This document shows positions 1 through 13,400 of a DNA stretch of 64,000 bases, piece by piece. Each line of letters opens with the position of its first letter. Position 1 is the stretch's first letter. The translations under genes and the position numbers were made by a program. This DNA is from Prinia subflava. Its lineage: Eukaryota > Chordata > Aves > Passeriformes > Cisticolidae. Under the pieces are notes generated by a model, which saw nothing but the letters and a program-made list of their open reading frames with translations, searched no databases and was not told the origin of the DNA. The stretch spans positions 5,557,081-5,621,080 of the forward strand of contig NC_086258.1 in NCBI RefSeq assembly GCF_021018805.1, written 5' to 3'.

Positions 1-91
1 GAGGGCTTTGTGTGAAGACAGCACTTGTGAAATCACCAGAATAAAAGAAACACTTGAGATGATTAAACTGGAGGTTTGCAAAAACGCTAGG

Positions 92-190
92 ACTCTGAGC
101 ATCTGGTCTAGCAGGAGGTGTCCCGGCCCATGCCAGAGGCTAGAATAAGATGTTTTTTAGGGTCGCTTCCAACCCATTCTACGATTCTGC
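92..190 (+). mobile_element. CR1 LINE 3' tail fragment
   Basis: The segment has the typical order of an avian CR1 3' end in the sense direction: 'ctggtctagcaggaggtgtc', then 'cccggcccatgcc', then 'tcgcttccaacccattctac', closing on the degenerate ATTCTATG-like terminal repeat. CR1 copies are usually 5'-truncated, and this one may extend left of position 92 or beyond the window edge. It is diverged and carries no coding potential. Confidence 0.8.
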
Positions 191-3100
191 TGCTTCATTC
201 AAACACAGACGAAAAATGCATCAATTTCTGTTTATAGCTGTAAAAGAGTGGATGTGTTTCCAGGCTTGTTTTAGACAAACGCAAACAGGTGCTTCATTTT
301 GTGCACCCAGATTTTGTTTTTAAAATGACTTGTCTGCAATAAAGAAGGAACAGCTTGGTTTTAGGTTTTTAAAAGGGATGGGTTTTTAATAAGAATATAA
401 CACGAGGCCATATTTGATTTCAAAGTATAGCAATGAAAACAAGTGTTCAAAAAAGCATCTGATGGCTAGCAATGACTCAGAAGGATGGAGAATGTTGCAT
501 TTCAAACACCTCTCAGTTCGTGCTACCCAAGACTCCTATTCACAGCTCAGAGAGAGATGGGGGTGGAGGGGGAAACAAAATACAAAAAAAACCTGCAACA
601 GATTTTGAGCTGTTTTGTTTTAAACAGCAGCTTTTTAGTCACAATAATTATAATGAATATTTCACAGATGTCCATAAAATTTAATCCATGCAAAAATACC
701 TACCTGGACCTACACAGAAACTGAGGCAACCATGGTGAGGGATGAATTTGCCCCATGCTCTAACCCATCACCAGTGTGCAGGTAAGAACCCTGAAGGAAG
801 GGAAGGGAGCTGCTCCATCTGTATGGGTAACACCATTGTAGGGCATACGTGGGCAGTTTTGGGGGCTGTCAGTGCTATTTTTTCCTCTCAGCAAATTACC
901 CAGTAAATCTCAAGAAATAAGCTTAAGAAATTCAATATGGACTGTGGACAAAAGCCTTTGAGCATCCCTGCAGCCATTCTGATAATTTATGTTGAAGGAT
1001 TCTGGAAAAAAAAAATGCTGTAGATAGCTGCTCCTTGTAAGAGGTCACCACAAATAGAGCAGTGAAGAGTATCAAAGGCTCAAATAATGATGTCACCTTC
1101 CTCCCTGGATCAGAGCTGAAGCTCAGGGAACTTTAGACCATGAGGATCTTTGAAGCTTTATTTGAGGAGCCATAAGAAGAAAAGTCTCCTTTTCCCAGAG
1201 TTTGCTGTAACTTGAAGTTCACCAACTGCAATACAAAGATTACCCAGTGGCATCACTTCACCTCACACAATTTATTAGCTGTGCTAAAAACTCTCAGTGG
1301 CCGTGACCAGCCTCACCTGGAGTTCCCCCACATCTGTGGACCTGGGAGCTTTAATTAAGCTCAGTTCAGGGCCATCAGTCCCTGCTGAATTAAGGAGATA
1401 TGTTTGGTTCAGTTGCAGCCTAGGGAGTCTTTGGGTCTGGGTTTCACTCATAGGTTGACTCCTTAGCTTTGTCCCCATGTACTCTGGGTAGGTATTTTGT
1501 TCTGGGTGAGTCAGCTCTAGAAATAATCATTCAGGTTATACCATTCTTTTGGAAAAGCTAAAATGAAACTAATCCACTTGAGAAATGTTTGTGAAAGACT
1601 ATTGAAAATACCGTATGTCAACAGCTGATGTTGAAGACTGAGGGGAAAAATAGGGTTTATGTTACCAATTGAGGAGCTCAAAGTACAAAAGCTCATGCCT
1701 GATTTCTTTGCAGGTATTCTTTCCTACCTTATCTAGTTTTATTTTTCCATGAAATTCATACTTAGTTCTTAGGAAACGTGGTCCTTTGGGGGATATATGG
1801 GGGGTTTTGGCCTAACTGAAGTCTTAAAGGGCAAAACTGGACAGGAGGGATGAGGGGAGTTAATAGGGTTCTCTCCAGGTACACAAGAAAGGAATAAAAG
1901 GAATGATGGAAGTGGTAAAACATGCAGAATTTTTGGCATTTACATGGATCAATATTGGTGTAAAATCGAGAGATGCACAGAGTCTGCTCCAGCTTCTCTG
2001 TCCTGAAGAGATGTTTGTAAGCAAATGCGCTCCAGTGCCTGCCTGCAGCGTCGCCCTAAACCGCGCAACTCCAGCGTGAGGTCTGAACGCTTCTGCAGCA
2101 ACCGCAGCGCTCAGCCCGGAGAGACTGAACGGGAGCATCCCAGACAGCCAAGCCTGGATTTTCTGAAGCCTTACAAACCTACACCTCCCGCTGATGAAAA
2201 AGCGAACTGCAGGCACTCAGGATCGCTCCTACAGCCTTCCATTTTCTCTCCTGCCGCAAACTGAGTTGCAAGGATGTTCTCAGCAAATGTATCTTTTGAT
2301 TCTGTAATACCTCCTACCTGTGACTTACGCAGCAGCATGTAGCAGACAGAGCAGGAAAAACAAAAGGAATTTTATAAGCCGGAATGAATAGGAAAAAAAT
2401 CTATTTCCTTCTATCCTAGTAGAAAAACTGAAGATGTGAGCAAAGAAAAACAAGGGGAATTAAATATTTCCTCCTCCCCACCCGCCATTGCTATAAATAT
2501 TTCTGAATGTACTTTAACATGAATCCCTAAAAATGCATGTGGCCAAGCATATGTGTGTTTCTATGTATGGCTATCAACATAACGACAGTTGTGTATGCTG
2601 ATTTTGTCACCTCATGCAAATAGGACTCCCAGTTTAGTTAGCATAATTAGAAATAGACATTTGAGAGCTGGATTCTGTCCTTCATTCCTTGCCCTTGCAA
2701 AAATAACACATCTAGTCCTCAGAGGAAAAAAAGAGGCAAAAATGTGGAATGTAATTAGCTTACGAGTCTCTAAGTTACTTGCAAACTGTTTTTGCTGACT
2801 CCAGGTAGTGTGAATGTTTAGAATATTTCACTGTGGGTCTTGAAGTGGACAATTCTGGCCTTTTGGGTTCCTAAAAATGGTTATAAACACAGGTGAGAAT
2901 TTAAATTGAATGTTTAAAAGCAGATGTTAAAAGTTCCAAAAAGAAACAGGCCTAGGATGGTCATTGTCCATACTAATACTATATGATACAACTATGATAC
3001 AAAAATCTATTTTACAAGTACTTAAGTGCTACTTTAGTAGCAATGGTACCATAGTAACATCATTGATCTCTTGTGGTATCAGTTGCTCAGAGAAAAAAAA

Positions 3101-6100
3101 GGTTGATTTCTAATGCTCCTATTAATTGCAAAAGCTATTTGAAAGAAAAGCAGCCTTTAATTTTTGAGTTTTCAAATATAAAGCTTTTCTTTGTAGAATA
3201 AGATAGTGAAATGCTTCTTCATCTTCTGTATTTCAACTGAATTGGTGTGCAAATCCCCCAAAAGGAGGTAAAAGAAGGTAAATTTAATGTATAAGACACT
3301 AGGACAGTTTATTGTTAGTGTGACTCCCCAGAGGCCAGAGTATACAAAAGGAAAGAAATAAGCTGAATGTTATACTCCATTAAGAGTGGGATCTGCACAT
3401 GGATGTGAGTTTAAATTAATATTTTAAGAGCAACAAAGCTCCTGTGCTTTCTGCATCCTGTGAAATGTCACAAAATAGCTCCTGTATATATTTTACCTTG
3501 GGAGACTGAAATCACTAATAGGAGCTGATTGACCATGTGGTAAAATGGATATAAAATCTATAACTTCACCTCCTGTGGGCCTGTCCTGCCCATCAAGAAG
3601 TATAAGGAATACGTTTCTAGAACTGTATTACAAAGAATGAGGGAAAACATCCTTTAATGCACATACAATTTTGGTTTGAAATGTTGTGTGACTCCAGTCA
3701 TCCTCCAGATAAAACAGACATGGAAAACAGTGTAATTCCAGTAACTAATATCAGCTGTGAAGAGCATGTCTGGTGAAACTTGACCCATTCTTTCAATAGA
3801 TAGGCCTCCAAACTGGGAGAAGAAAGTACTTAAAAGTTCCATATGCTTTTTCTCCAAGAAGTTTTTGAGGCTTAAATACATTATGGTGAGAACTAGTTAT
3901 ATCCTGGTGAAATGGATGAGTAATACCACCATCCTTGCAGATTGCAGAGGAAATTGTGGGCACTGCAGTATGTTGGTGCTGTCACAGGCACTGAGAAAAC
4001 TTGGGTTTTCAAAAGTGATGTGGCTTCACCAAGGGTTGCATACCAAGTCTTTTTCAAAGCCAAAATTAAAACATAAAACTGCATAGTGCAGTCATATGCT
4101 GGAAATTAGAAATCCTTGGTTATCTGCATGCCTGATCTGGTCCCTGGAAAAAATTCATATAGCCCAGCAAAAACTTGGCTGTATAATACAGTCCAGCTCC
4201 TGAATAAAAAGCATTCATATGCTCTGTCCTCTTATCTGCCAACAAATTTCATAACCCTGATCTAATCATACAGAGGTGTAGTGAAGTTTGCCTTATAGTC
4301 ATGATCCAACAACTCCACTGACTACAGTCCCTCCATTGGATATATTCTGGGTCATTCTCTTACTCTGAAATTCTAAATCTTACCCTGTTTCATTCACTCC
4401 CATTGCCAGTGAGGCACTCCCAAGCCTGGGGGATGCATGGGTTGGTTTGGAGCGATAATGCTGTAGTCTGCATTGTGGCTCTTTTTAAGCTTCTGTGTGT
4501 TCTCCCATTATGAACTCTATTTGCCACTGCACACTGAGTAGTGAGTTGCTTAATTATTGAAAGGGAGATGTTCCTTGCAGGAAAAAACAACTGTCAGTGG
4601 ATGGGAGGTCAAGGTCTGCGTACCAGTGATCACCAGGCACTGACAGCACCTTTTGGCTGTCAGCCTGACACACTGTTTTGCTGCTTGTAGTGAAAGAAAG
4701 GATCCTAACCCGATTTTCTGCAGTTCCCTTATATCCCTGTATGACTTTCAAACTACATGGTGTGATTACCTGAATCTGGAGCTTTCTCTTCTGTGTTCAA
4801 TTAAACCCTTTCTGGTAGGTGTGATGTTCACATTTGGACATAAAGGCAGGTCTGAAATCAGTCTTTGGGGTGTAAGGTTGATGGAGCAGCGTGTCTTTCT
4901 TTGCTTCCTAGAGCCCTTGTCCTGTCCTGTGTTGTGCAGGCATGGGACTAAATCCATATGAGATATGTGTTCAAGGCAGTAGACCTATGGACTGCTTATA
5001 AATTCAAAAATGTTGTTTAATTAATGATTTGTTTGTAGGACCTCAGAGAGAAAAGCCCAGACTATGAGGAGTGCCTCTAGACTATGCCAGAACATAAAAT
5101 CTAACAGTGAAGAAACTTAGTTACTTGCATGTTTCATTCCTATAGTGATTTGTAGATTTCCAAATACAACATATAAAGAACACTTACAAGAGCTTTAGTT
5201 GTGGAATTGAGAAGACATCAATTTCAGATTTACGTTTGTCTATACAATCTGAATTCTGCCTTTCCCAGGTCTGGCTAATTTATGTACTGGGATCATAGGA
5301 TTAACCCTTACCCCCACTGCTGCAAACCAGCCAGGCCAGTGGCTGCTCTAACACTACAATTACAGGAGCAGAGGTTGAACTATGCAAAATGATTTTTAAA
5401 AGACGTCATGCATGTTTTTTGCTTCATGTGTGTGTTCCCTAGGATGACATTTAAGTTGTCATGCTTAACAGGAAAACATTTTCTCTGTGTGCAGACTACC
5501 ATAAAGGGCTCTGGACATGAACAGAGCCCATCATTGATTAATATGGATGGTCATCTCCAAATTGATTATTGTAAAATCAGGTATAAAAAGGCCCAAAGGA
5601 AAAATCAACATATGCTGCTGCATTGAAAATTATTCATGATAACTGTGTATCACCAGTAACTGTCTGAGTTCAGCTTATAATGCTTAAAGGTAAAAATCAT
5701 TTCCAAGGACTTTAATGAATCAAGTAGTCTTTACTGGCATGAACAAAAAGACTATAAAGTAAATTATTTCAGGATGGATTCTCTGGGATAGCAAGGAGCA
5801 GAAATGCATATTTATCCTTGTGAGGTGTAGCATAAGAAGAAATTATAGTCACAGTGTATTTTCATAGAGAGCCTGTGTGTACTGAAAGCGCTTAAAATAA
5901 TTTTGCTATGGAAAATAGGCCCTGCAGGAAACGTTTTGCTGCAAACCCACCCCCTGCCAACCCCCTCCTCCAGAAAAAAAAAAAAGGAAAGGGGGAAAAG
6001 GGGGGGACGGACCTGCTAGAGAAGTCATCTCAGTGTACAGCATAGAGCAATATTGCAAAAGTCCCTGTTTGTTTTCTTCCAGGTTCTCATGATAGGCTTG

Positions 6101-6300
6101 CCAAGATGTGACCACAGCAAATAGCCAGAGGCTGCTTTGGGTTTTTTCCATCTTCTCGGTGAGATGGTTACCAAAGATTCCCCTGGACTATTAAGAAAAA
6201 AGAAAAAGAACCAAAAAAACCCACAAAGAGCAGAAAGCCCACGCTGTTGGATACCATCTGCTCCCCCTGTGCAGCAGTTTATTCCATTCCCTGCCCAGCC
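191..6300. other. intergenic region, no recognised gene
   Basis: About 6 kb of AT-rich sequence upstream of CIZ1. All open frames are short and show neither family resemblance nor coherent splice context on either strand. DNM1, the divergent neighbour of CIZ1 in mammals, was looked for on the minus strand and not seen. Two compositional anomalies stand out: a CpG-enriched patch near 2020-2240, and adjoining C-run, A-run and G-run tracts at 5946-6010. Confidence 0.6.
5946..6010. repeat. C-run / A-tract / G-run low-complexity block
   Basis: C-rich runs (5946-5971) are followed by a run of 12 A (5974-5985) and then by G runs separated by A (5986-6009). The two halves are roughly complementary, so hairpin, G-quadruplex (+ strand right half, - strand left half) or i-motif structures are conceivable. 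It lies about 1 kb upstream of the CIZ1 start codon. Confidence 0.6.
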
Positions 6301-6309
6301 CTGGGCAGA

Positions 6310-7450
6310 TGGTGTCCATTCCCTCCCAGCCCTCTCGAGGGACAGGGGACCTCAATGCCGCCTGTACGCGGGGAATGAGGGATGGAGGTGCTGCGGGTTG
6401 GGGCGACCTGAAAAGAGGCTCCGGGGGTGATCCCCAGCCCCGCGGGGGCGGCCGTGTCCTGCAGCCCTGCCCAAGGAGCTGCCTCCCGCCTGGGCTGGGC
6501 CGGGGAGCGGGGCCGGGCAGGTGCTTGTTGTCCCCGGCGGGAAGATGGAGGCGGCGGGCGGGGAGTGGTGATCGCCGCGGGCTGCGCTGTGAGTGTCGGT
6601 GGGGCGAGGAGGCGAAGGGACGGCAAGCGGCTGCGGGTCCCGGCGCGGCCCCGCCGCGGGGAGCGGAACGAGCTGCGGGCGCCGCGGGCAGGGGAGGGTG
6701 GGAGCGGGTTTTGGGAGGTGGGGTTTGGAAACCTCTTCCACAGGCTGCCGCTTGCGATGACCCCGGGGGGAAGGAGGAGGCAGCAGGGGGGGATCGGCTC
6801 AGTGAATGAATGGGCGGCAGCGGCGGCGGCTCCTCTGCTCAATGGCTGCTGGGCTGATACGCGCCAGCCCCGCAGCCGGTGCCTCCCTCGCCCTCCTCCC
6901 GTATTTTGTCTCAGGCTCGCCTCGCTCGGGGCTCCCCAGACATGTTCAACCAGCAGCAGTTCCAGCAGCAGCTGCTGCAGCTCCAACACCTCCTCCAGCA
7001 GCAGCAGCAGCAGCACCATCACCACCCTCCGGCGCAGCAGGGAGGCCGGTAAGCGTCGCTACGCGAGGCCGGGGATCCGGGGCCTGTCCCGGGGGACCGC
7101 TCTCCTCCGCCTCCCTGCGCTCCGTCCCCCCTCGCCGCGGCGGGGCTGGTGCGGGGCTGCCCTCCCCTGGTGGGGAAGGCGACAAAGGGAGGCGAGGGAG
7201 GGTTGGGGGCCGCGGGCCTCGATCGGGGCAGAGCCTGGAGGCACCGAGGGGCCGCGGGTGTGGGGGGGAGGGCGGCGGCCCCTGCGGGGTGTTGCCGTGT
7301 CCCCTCTGGGCTGCGGGTTCCCTGCCCGCCGTCCGGGGCTGCAGCCCTCGAGAGCCCGTGGGTGACCCGGGTAGCCCGTGTAGGAGCGGTGGGTGGGTGG
7401 ATGCTTCCAGCCGAGCGTCGCCCCTCAGGGCGAGCAGGGCAGCCGGGGCT
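6310..7450. promoter_or_regulatory. CpG island, CIZ1 promoter and first exon
   Basis: GC content and CpG density rise sharply near 6310 and fall near 7450. The island spans the inferred 5' leader, coding exon 1 and the start of intron 1 of CIZ1. There are GC-box-like stretches and no evident TATA box, consistent with a dispersed housekeeping-type promoter. The exact transcription start cannot be fixed from sequence alone. Confidence 0.8.
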
Positions 7451-10400
7451 CAGGGAAAGCGCCTCCTGCAGAAACACAGCAGAGCCACCCTCAGCAGACA
7501 CGAGCACTTTATTGTTTTATTGTTGAACTTAAACTGTTTGCTTTCTCTGGCTGGGTCTCCTGGTCTAGGTGCGATGATTGAACTTATTTCTGCAGTGGCA
7601 CCAGCTCTTAGGCTGTGGCTGAACACGATGGGGCAGGGAGGGGATGGAGAAAAATCATGTTTTGTTTGTGAAAGGAGAAAGGACATTTGCCAGAAAATAG
7701 ACACGGTTTTCCTAAAAAATGCAAGATGTAAAACAACTTGCATAGGATCGGTTGTCCCCGATGAGCTGAGATTTGTAGAACCAACACAAATTCTCTGAAA
7801 TGATGCATTTATTTGCAGTTACTGTTGTCTTTAAAACCTTATTATTTGCAAATTCAAAGCAATGGGATGTGAATTTAGGAGGAAAGTGAATTTGTTATTT
7901 AAGGAATTATTGTATTACTTTATCCTTATAAGGCATTTGTCTCTGAGGTAAGCGTGGGAAATTTTCTGTTTTACTAGAAATATGAACCTGCAAATCTTTT
8001 TACCATTTTTATATGTTTTATACTATAAAAAAACTGCACTTAAAATGCCAGTAAGGGGCTGACTGCTAGATAGCACGGCTGCATCTTACACCTTTAAAAG
8101 TATGATTTTTGTGGTATAAATATCTCGGCTCAGACACTGGAACAATCTAGAGCAGCAAATGTGAAGATGAGCTGCTGTGAATTCTGTTAAAGGGGTTGGG
8201 TTTTTTTGTCAGGATGGATATTTCGATCCGTGTTTGTACCTCTCTTCAGCTCTGACAGATTTAGCTGTGTCAGCAGCGTGTATAGAGGTGGGCCTGACCT
8301 TGCAATCGCCTGAAGAAGTGCCTGCCAGTTTCCTCAGACTTTTCTCTCACGTCTGCTCCACCCTCCTTAGAACTGGAGAGTTCTGTGCTGCTTCTTCCTC
8401 CTCGTGTTTTAAATATGAAGGCCAGGGTTTATTTTTCCATCTGGTTCTTGCAGTTAGGGGGCACCATTGACAGTTCTGACCTGTCTGGCTCTGTGTGGGA
8501 GGTGTTGATTTTGGGAAAATGAGCTCTAAGCTACTGCGAAAAGTCCCTGTTTTTTAGAACTTTTTTGTTGTCGTGTTAAATGTAGCTGCTGATCTAGATC
8601 ACTCATTTCTCCTGACGGGTGCTGCATAATTCTGTAGAACCGCAGTCAGCTCCTGGGCTTTTTTTATGCTGCTTGGGAGGCTCTATGTGGGCTTGGTGCT
8701 AAGGAGTTGTCTCTGACCTCAGATTCTTTGATAGACAATCTGTCAGCTTTGGAAATTCCAGGAGAGTGGGGGAAAGAGGATACAGTACCAGTGCATGCTG
8801 TCTTTTCATGCATGTATATTAGCATTTCAGCCGTTTGCTCCCCCATTTTATGCTTGCTATGTGCCTGGAATGGAAGGGTACAGTTTTTATTGGGTTCTCA
8901 TGATTGATGCCTCTTTTCCAGGGGTTTGCCGCCACCGCAGCAGCAACAGATGCTGAGCTTACGGGCAACAAATCAGCCGTCGCTGCTCAATGCCAATCCT
9001 ATGCTTCAGCGGGCCTTACTCATGCAGCAGATGCAAGGTACTGTCGTTATGGGAAACGCTTACTTACTGGAGTTATTTAATCATCCTCTTGGACTGAAAC
9101 CATACCAGGGCTATTTCCTGCTGAACCAGTGCAGTTCTTGTACTTGGCAGTTCCGTTTGTTGTCTTTTTTTTTTTTTTTCCCCTCTTCTCTTTAAATTAG
9201 TCCGTGGTCTTCAGAACAGAGGTTCTTCAGTTGTTGAAAATCACGTGTGCCAACTGTTCACAACTGGGAATAGCAGTAGGAGGTATCAGGTTAGATACTG
9301 AATACATGCCGTGCCATTTAGGCTTGATGGAGCAAGGTTTTTTTCATCAATATATTTAGATAAAATACTGAGATTTGGGTTATTTGTTTGTCTTTCTCGG
9401 TTACAAGGTTAAGGCCATTTATTTAATTATCTGTTACATACACACTAACCTCATTTGCAGTCTTTGTCCAAACTTAGTGCACTACAAATAAATACAGTAT
9501 ATCGAGGTAGAAGATGGTTTGGGTGTTTAGTGTATTGTGAAATTTTGATTCCCTGAAATGACTGTAATTTCTACAGTGGGTAATATCTCTGTCTTTCCAT
9601 TACTGTATTTCCACAAGTGGATTTTCCTTTTCTTTTTGTGTTTTCAAAACAAATTTATGAAGCTGCCTTAATAATAGCATTACTAATGTAAAGATAATAG
9701 GAATAAAGGTATGGTTTTATTTTTTGCTCGTGTCTTAACCTGACAGTTCTTTTCAACACAGAAAATCAGTACCTGAGTTAGTTTTCAAGTGCCTAGTCTA
9801 GATTAATGCCTGCAATTTCTACCTTGCCTGTGAATCATGTCCAGATGTGAAGACAAAGGATTTATTCTGCATGTTGTTAACTCTCCTTTTGTTCTCTCTT
9901 GCCCATTTAATGAGAGGGCTCTCTAGTGACTCCAGTGGCTCTCCACAGATCTCTCTCAGGTTGAAGGGAAAGTGACAGACAGGGAAAGAGAAAGGACAAG
10001 GCATGCTCTGAAGATGGGTGTACATATATCGTTGTCAGGAAAATTGTGACTCCAGCCTTCAGTCAGCCATGCTCCTTCTAGATACATCTAGATACAGCAG
10101 GCAGCTGACGTTTTCCCCTGAATCTTTTATTGAGAAGTTGTATTTAAATAGTGTGCCAAGGACCTGGGGCTAATTAGATAGAGCAGGATAAGATATGCTA
10201 ATGAACACTTTACATGCACTTTGTCATAATGTTGCTCCTCTGCACCTCTCCATGGAGTTGTGACTTCTCTCAATAACCTACCTCAGGTAGCCACAGGTAA
10301 CATGGAATATGGTTGCCAACGTCCAGTGTGGGCCTGTTTAGTGATGTGAATTTTTTGGCCATTCAGGTTTGGGTTACATGTAAGAATATCTCATGCTGTG

Positions 10401-13400
10401 CCACTTCTGTCCCTGGGAAGCATCAACATAAATAATTCATTGGCTGTGTGTGGCTTCAGCAGTGGGAATAGGAAAAGATAAACACTTCAAATTGAAACAG
10501 ATGTGTGGTTCTTTAAAGGTATCAAACCAAGAGCAGAAGATAATTTCTTGTGTTAGATTTTTTTTAATATATATATATTTAATAATATATATTTAATATA
10601 TTTTTAATATAGCTATGCCCTTTTACAGTAAGGGATTATATATGGGAAGTAATAATTGATTAGATTGCTTTTGAAGACAAACATAGGGAGCATTTCCTAT
10701 TGTGTTACAGGCTTTGAACACTGTAGCTTGGTTTTTCAGATGTTGAGTGCCTGTTTCCAAACTGTGCTGCCCTGTTTCGACAGCTGCTAAAAGGCTGGAG
10801 TATGCACTAATTCAAAAATTAGAAAGAAAAAATGGCAATTTAAGTCCAGGTTCCCTGAATGATGGATGGTTTCTAAGGGTATGCTGAGGCACCTGGGCCT
10901 CTCCATTCCCTCTCCCCTGAAATGGGATGACAAGGACTGTCTTCAGAAGAAATTTTTGAGACTTGATTAATAGTCTGTGGATGCTGAACTGTTCAGAAGA
11001 CATTATAATTGGAAATGGCAGAGTCTCAAGTGTCAGAGTTGAGGTTGACATGTTGAGCTTGCATGACAACCAGGTGGCAGAGAGGACTGTGGGATTTTTA
11101 AAAAAACTTCAGTGTTGTTTTAAATGAAATGCTATTACTGGTTTATGTTAAAGAGCTCCATGCTATGGTTTGGGCAATCAGCTGCACAAATGTGGAGTGA
11201 GTTTTCCTTTTTTTTTAGACAGTTTTTGTAAAACAAGACCTTGTTTGTTGTAAACACAAGTGCTAATGTGCTCAGATCAAATAATTGCTCTAATGATCTT
11301 TGCCTGGAGTGACAATTATAATTAAATAGCCTGATCCATAGTAATAGCTGCTATCACACTGAATCATTCTGTGTGCTGAACAGGGTAGAGCACAGAGTAC
11401 CTATACAGTGTCCAGTAAAGGACAGGGTCGTGTGTAGAGGAGCCCTTCTCCTCTACCTGCTGCTTGTTCAGGTGGAAGATTTTCTTTCTCCTTTGCACAG
11501 CACAGGGCAGTGAAATGCTGTGTTTGCACTTACAGGAAACCTGCGTGGATTTAACATGACAGCTCCAGCACTGCAGCAGTTCTTCCCTCAGGCTACAAGA
11601 CATTCCCTCCTGGGACCACCACCTGTTGGGGTCTCCTTAAAGCCAACTCGGCTGGGCTTCCCCAGCCTCCCATTCCAGCGGCAGAACCGGACCTTTCGCA
11701 AGGTGGGATTGTGTTTCCAGCTGCTGGGGAGCTTTGTGCTCCTTTTACACTTGCAGCTGTTGACTTATAGTAGGTGGAGTACAAAGGAGAAGGGAGAGAG
11801 CCTTACAAATGAAATAATGTTTTGTGCCATGCTGCTGACACAGAAATGCAGAAATCATTCCATCCCAAAGGCTTTTGTGGTCCATATTTACATTTATGAT
11901 GCAAAGGCTTCTTGTCACTACTTGCCCAAGACAGAGAATTCCCCATGATAGAACTGTTTAAACGTGGGATATGAAAGGAGCCTTTAGAAGTATCTTAAAA
12001 GTAATTACATCAGAAGAAATGCTGGCTAAGTGCTTTGTTGTTCCAAAGCAGTTTGTTGTTCCTACATGGACACACTGCCTCTTTGGGCTCTTCTCCCACG
12101 TTTTAGGATCAAACTCATATTTGTCCTTGTGGATTTTGTAAAATCTACAATTCTTGTTTTGTAGAAACCTTTCTCACTTTCATCACTAAGACCTCTTTTG
12201 TATCCTGGAAATATTTCTTGGGTTGACTGCTAGTTGACTCCTCTTAGATTAGCTTTGGCATATTTCATCCCATTCTGTCAAAAAGATGCAGTGGATAAGG
12301 GAAACTCGCACTCTTGGACTGTCCTCCAGAGTCAAAAGAAGGGGGATTATTTTGGACTGTCCTTTTCCCTGCCTCTTACCAGAGTTCCTCTACCATGACC
12401 CTACCCTCTGCAAGCAGCTGGATTTCCTACAGCTGCTGCTTAAAGCATTAGGAACATGTCCTGGCTGCCTGTGGAACTGCAATGCCTTGCTCTCTTTGAC
12501 CATGTAAACTTGCCTTAGGCGGGGAAGTCCCGTGTAAACCATCTATTCCTTTCAATTATCACGTGCTGGAATTCCTGTTCCTGCCCCATAGTCAAACTCT
12601 GGTGCTTTAGGCAGTGTGTGTCAAGGATTAAGGGCTGGCAGTGACTCTCTCTGCCCATTGCAGGACTTCCAGAGGGTTCCTGACAGGAAGCGGGAATTAG
12701 ATCCTGGTTCTTCATCCCAGACACAAGGTGATGAGAAAATGGAAATTCCAGAGGGAATGCAAGCAGGGTCAGAGCAGAACAATTCCTCACCATCCACAGG
12801 TAAGGGAGAGTTTGTAGTGAAACAACTGCTTGCAAATATGACAAACTTCTCTTGACTAGTCCTGCAGCAAAAACTGGAGGTGATTTTAGGCTTAATCAGC
12901 TATGTTTCTCTCTAATTGTAAATACTGCTTGTGACAGCCCTCTGCTATGTGCTTCATGTACCACTTTTACCTGATTGTTTTTGACTTTTTTAATGAGCCT
13001 ACTCCATTTCTCTTGCATGGAGGCCTCTCAGAAGTCCCTTTGACACAGAGCTCTCTTTAAGATGGGGGAAAAAGAGAACTGGTCTGAAATGAGTGTTTCC
13101 ACATTGCCTTACCCATGCTGAAGTCAACATCTCATGCAGCCAAACACATCAAGCAGAACCAGTTACAATCAGCATACTAAGGAAAAGATGAATTGAAAGT
13201 CCTGGTGCCCCAGTTGTCAAAACAGAAATTGCTGGCACTGAATATCTTAATGTCAGATACATTACAGATGTGGGAATGTAATTTCTGACTGAAGAGTGCA
13301 CATTTTAAAACTGCAGGCTTTGATGAGGTTGTGAACAGGGAATATGCAGCAGTGGAAGCTGTCTTATTAACTGGTTGCTGTCAGGTAGATGTGCCACTTT

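Noticed and set aside
4653..4961. 102-codon plus-strand ORF in the left intergenic region
   Set aside because: There is no family resemblance, no promoter and no splice context; the length is expected by chance in 6 kb.
1..6300. Expected DNM1 first exon on the minus strand
   Set aside because: In mammals DNM1 diverges from CIZ1, but no frame here resembles the conserved GTPase N terminus, and there is no second CpG island.
6279..7025. 248-codon minus-strand ORF with a leucine-rich start
   Set aside because: It is the antisense of the CIZ1 CAG repeat and CpG island; long open frames are expected in such GC-rich text, and no domain is visible.
6806..7798. 330-codon plus-strand ORF read straight through genomic DNA
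   Set aside because: It runs through the CIZ1 exon 1 donor into intron 1, so the genomic ORF itself is not a gene; only the spliced overlap is reported as a finding.
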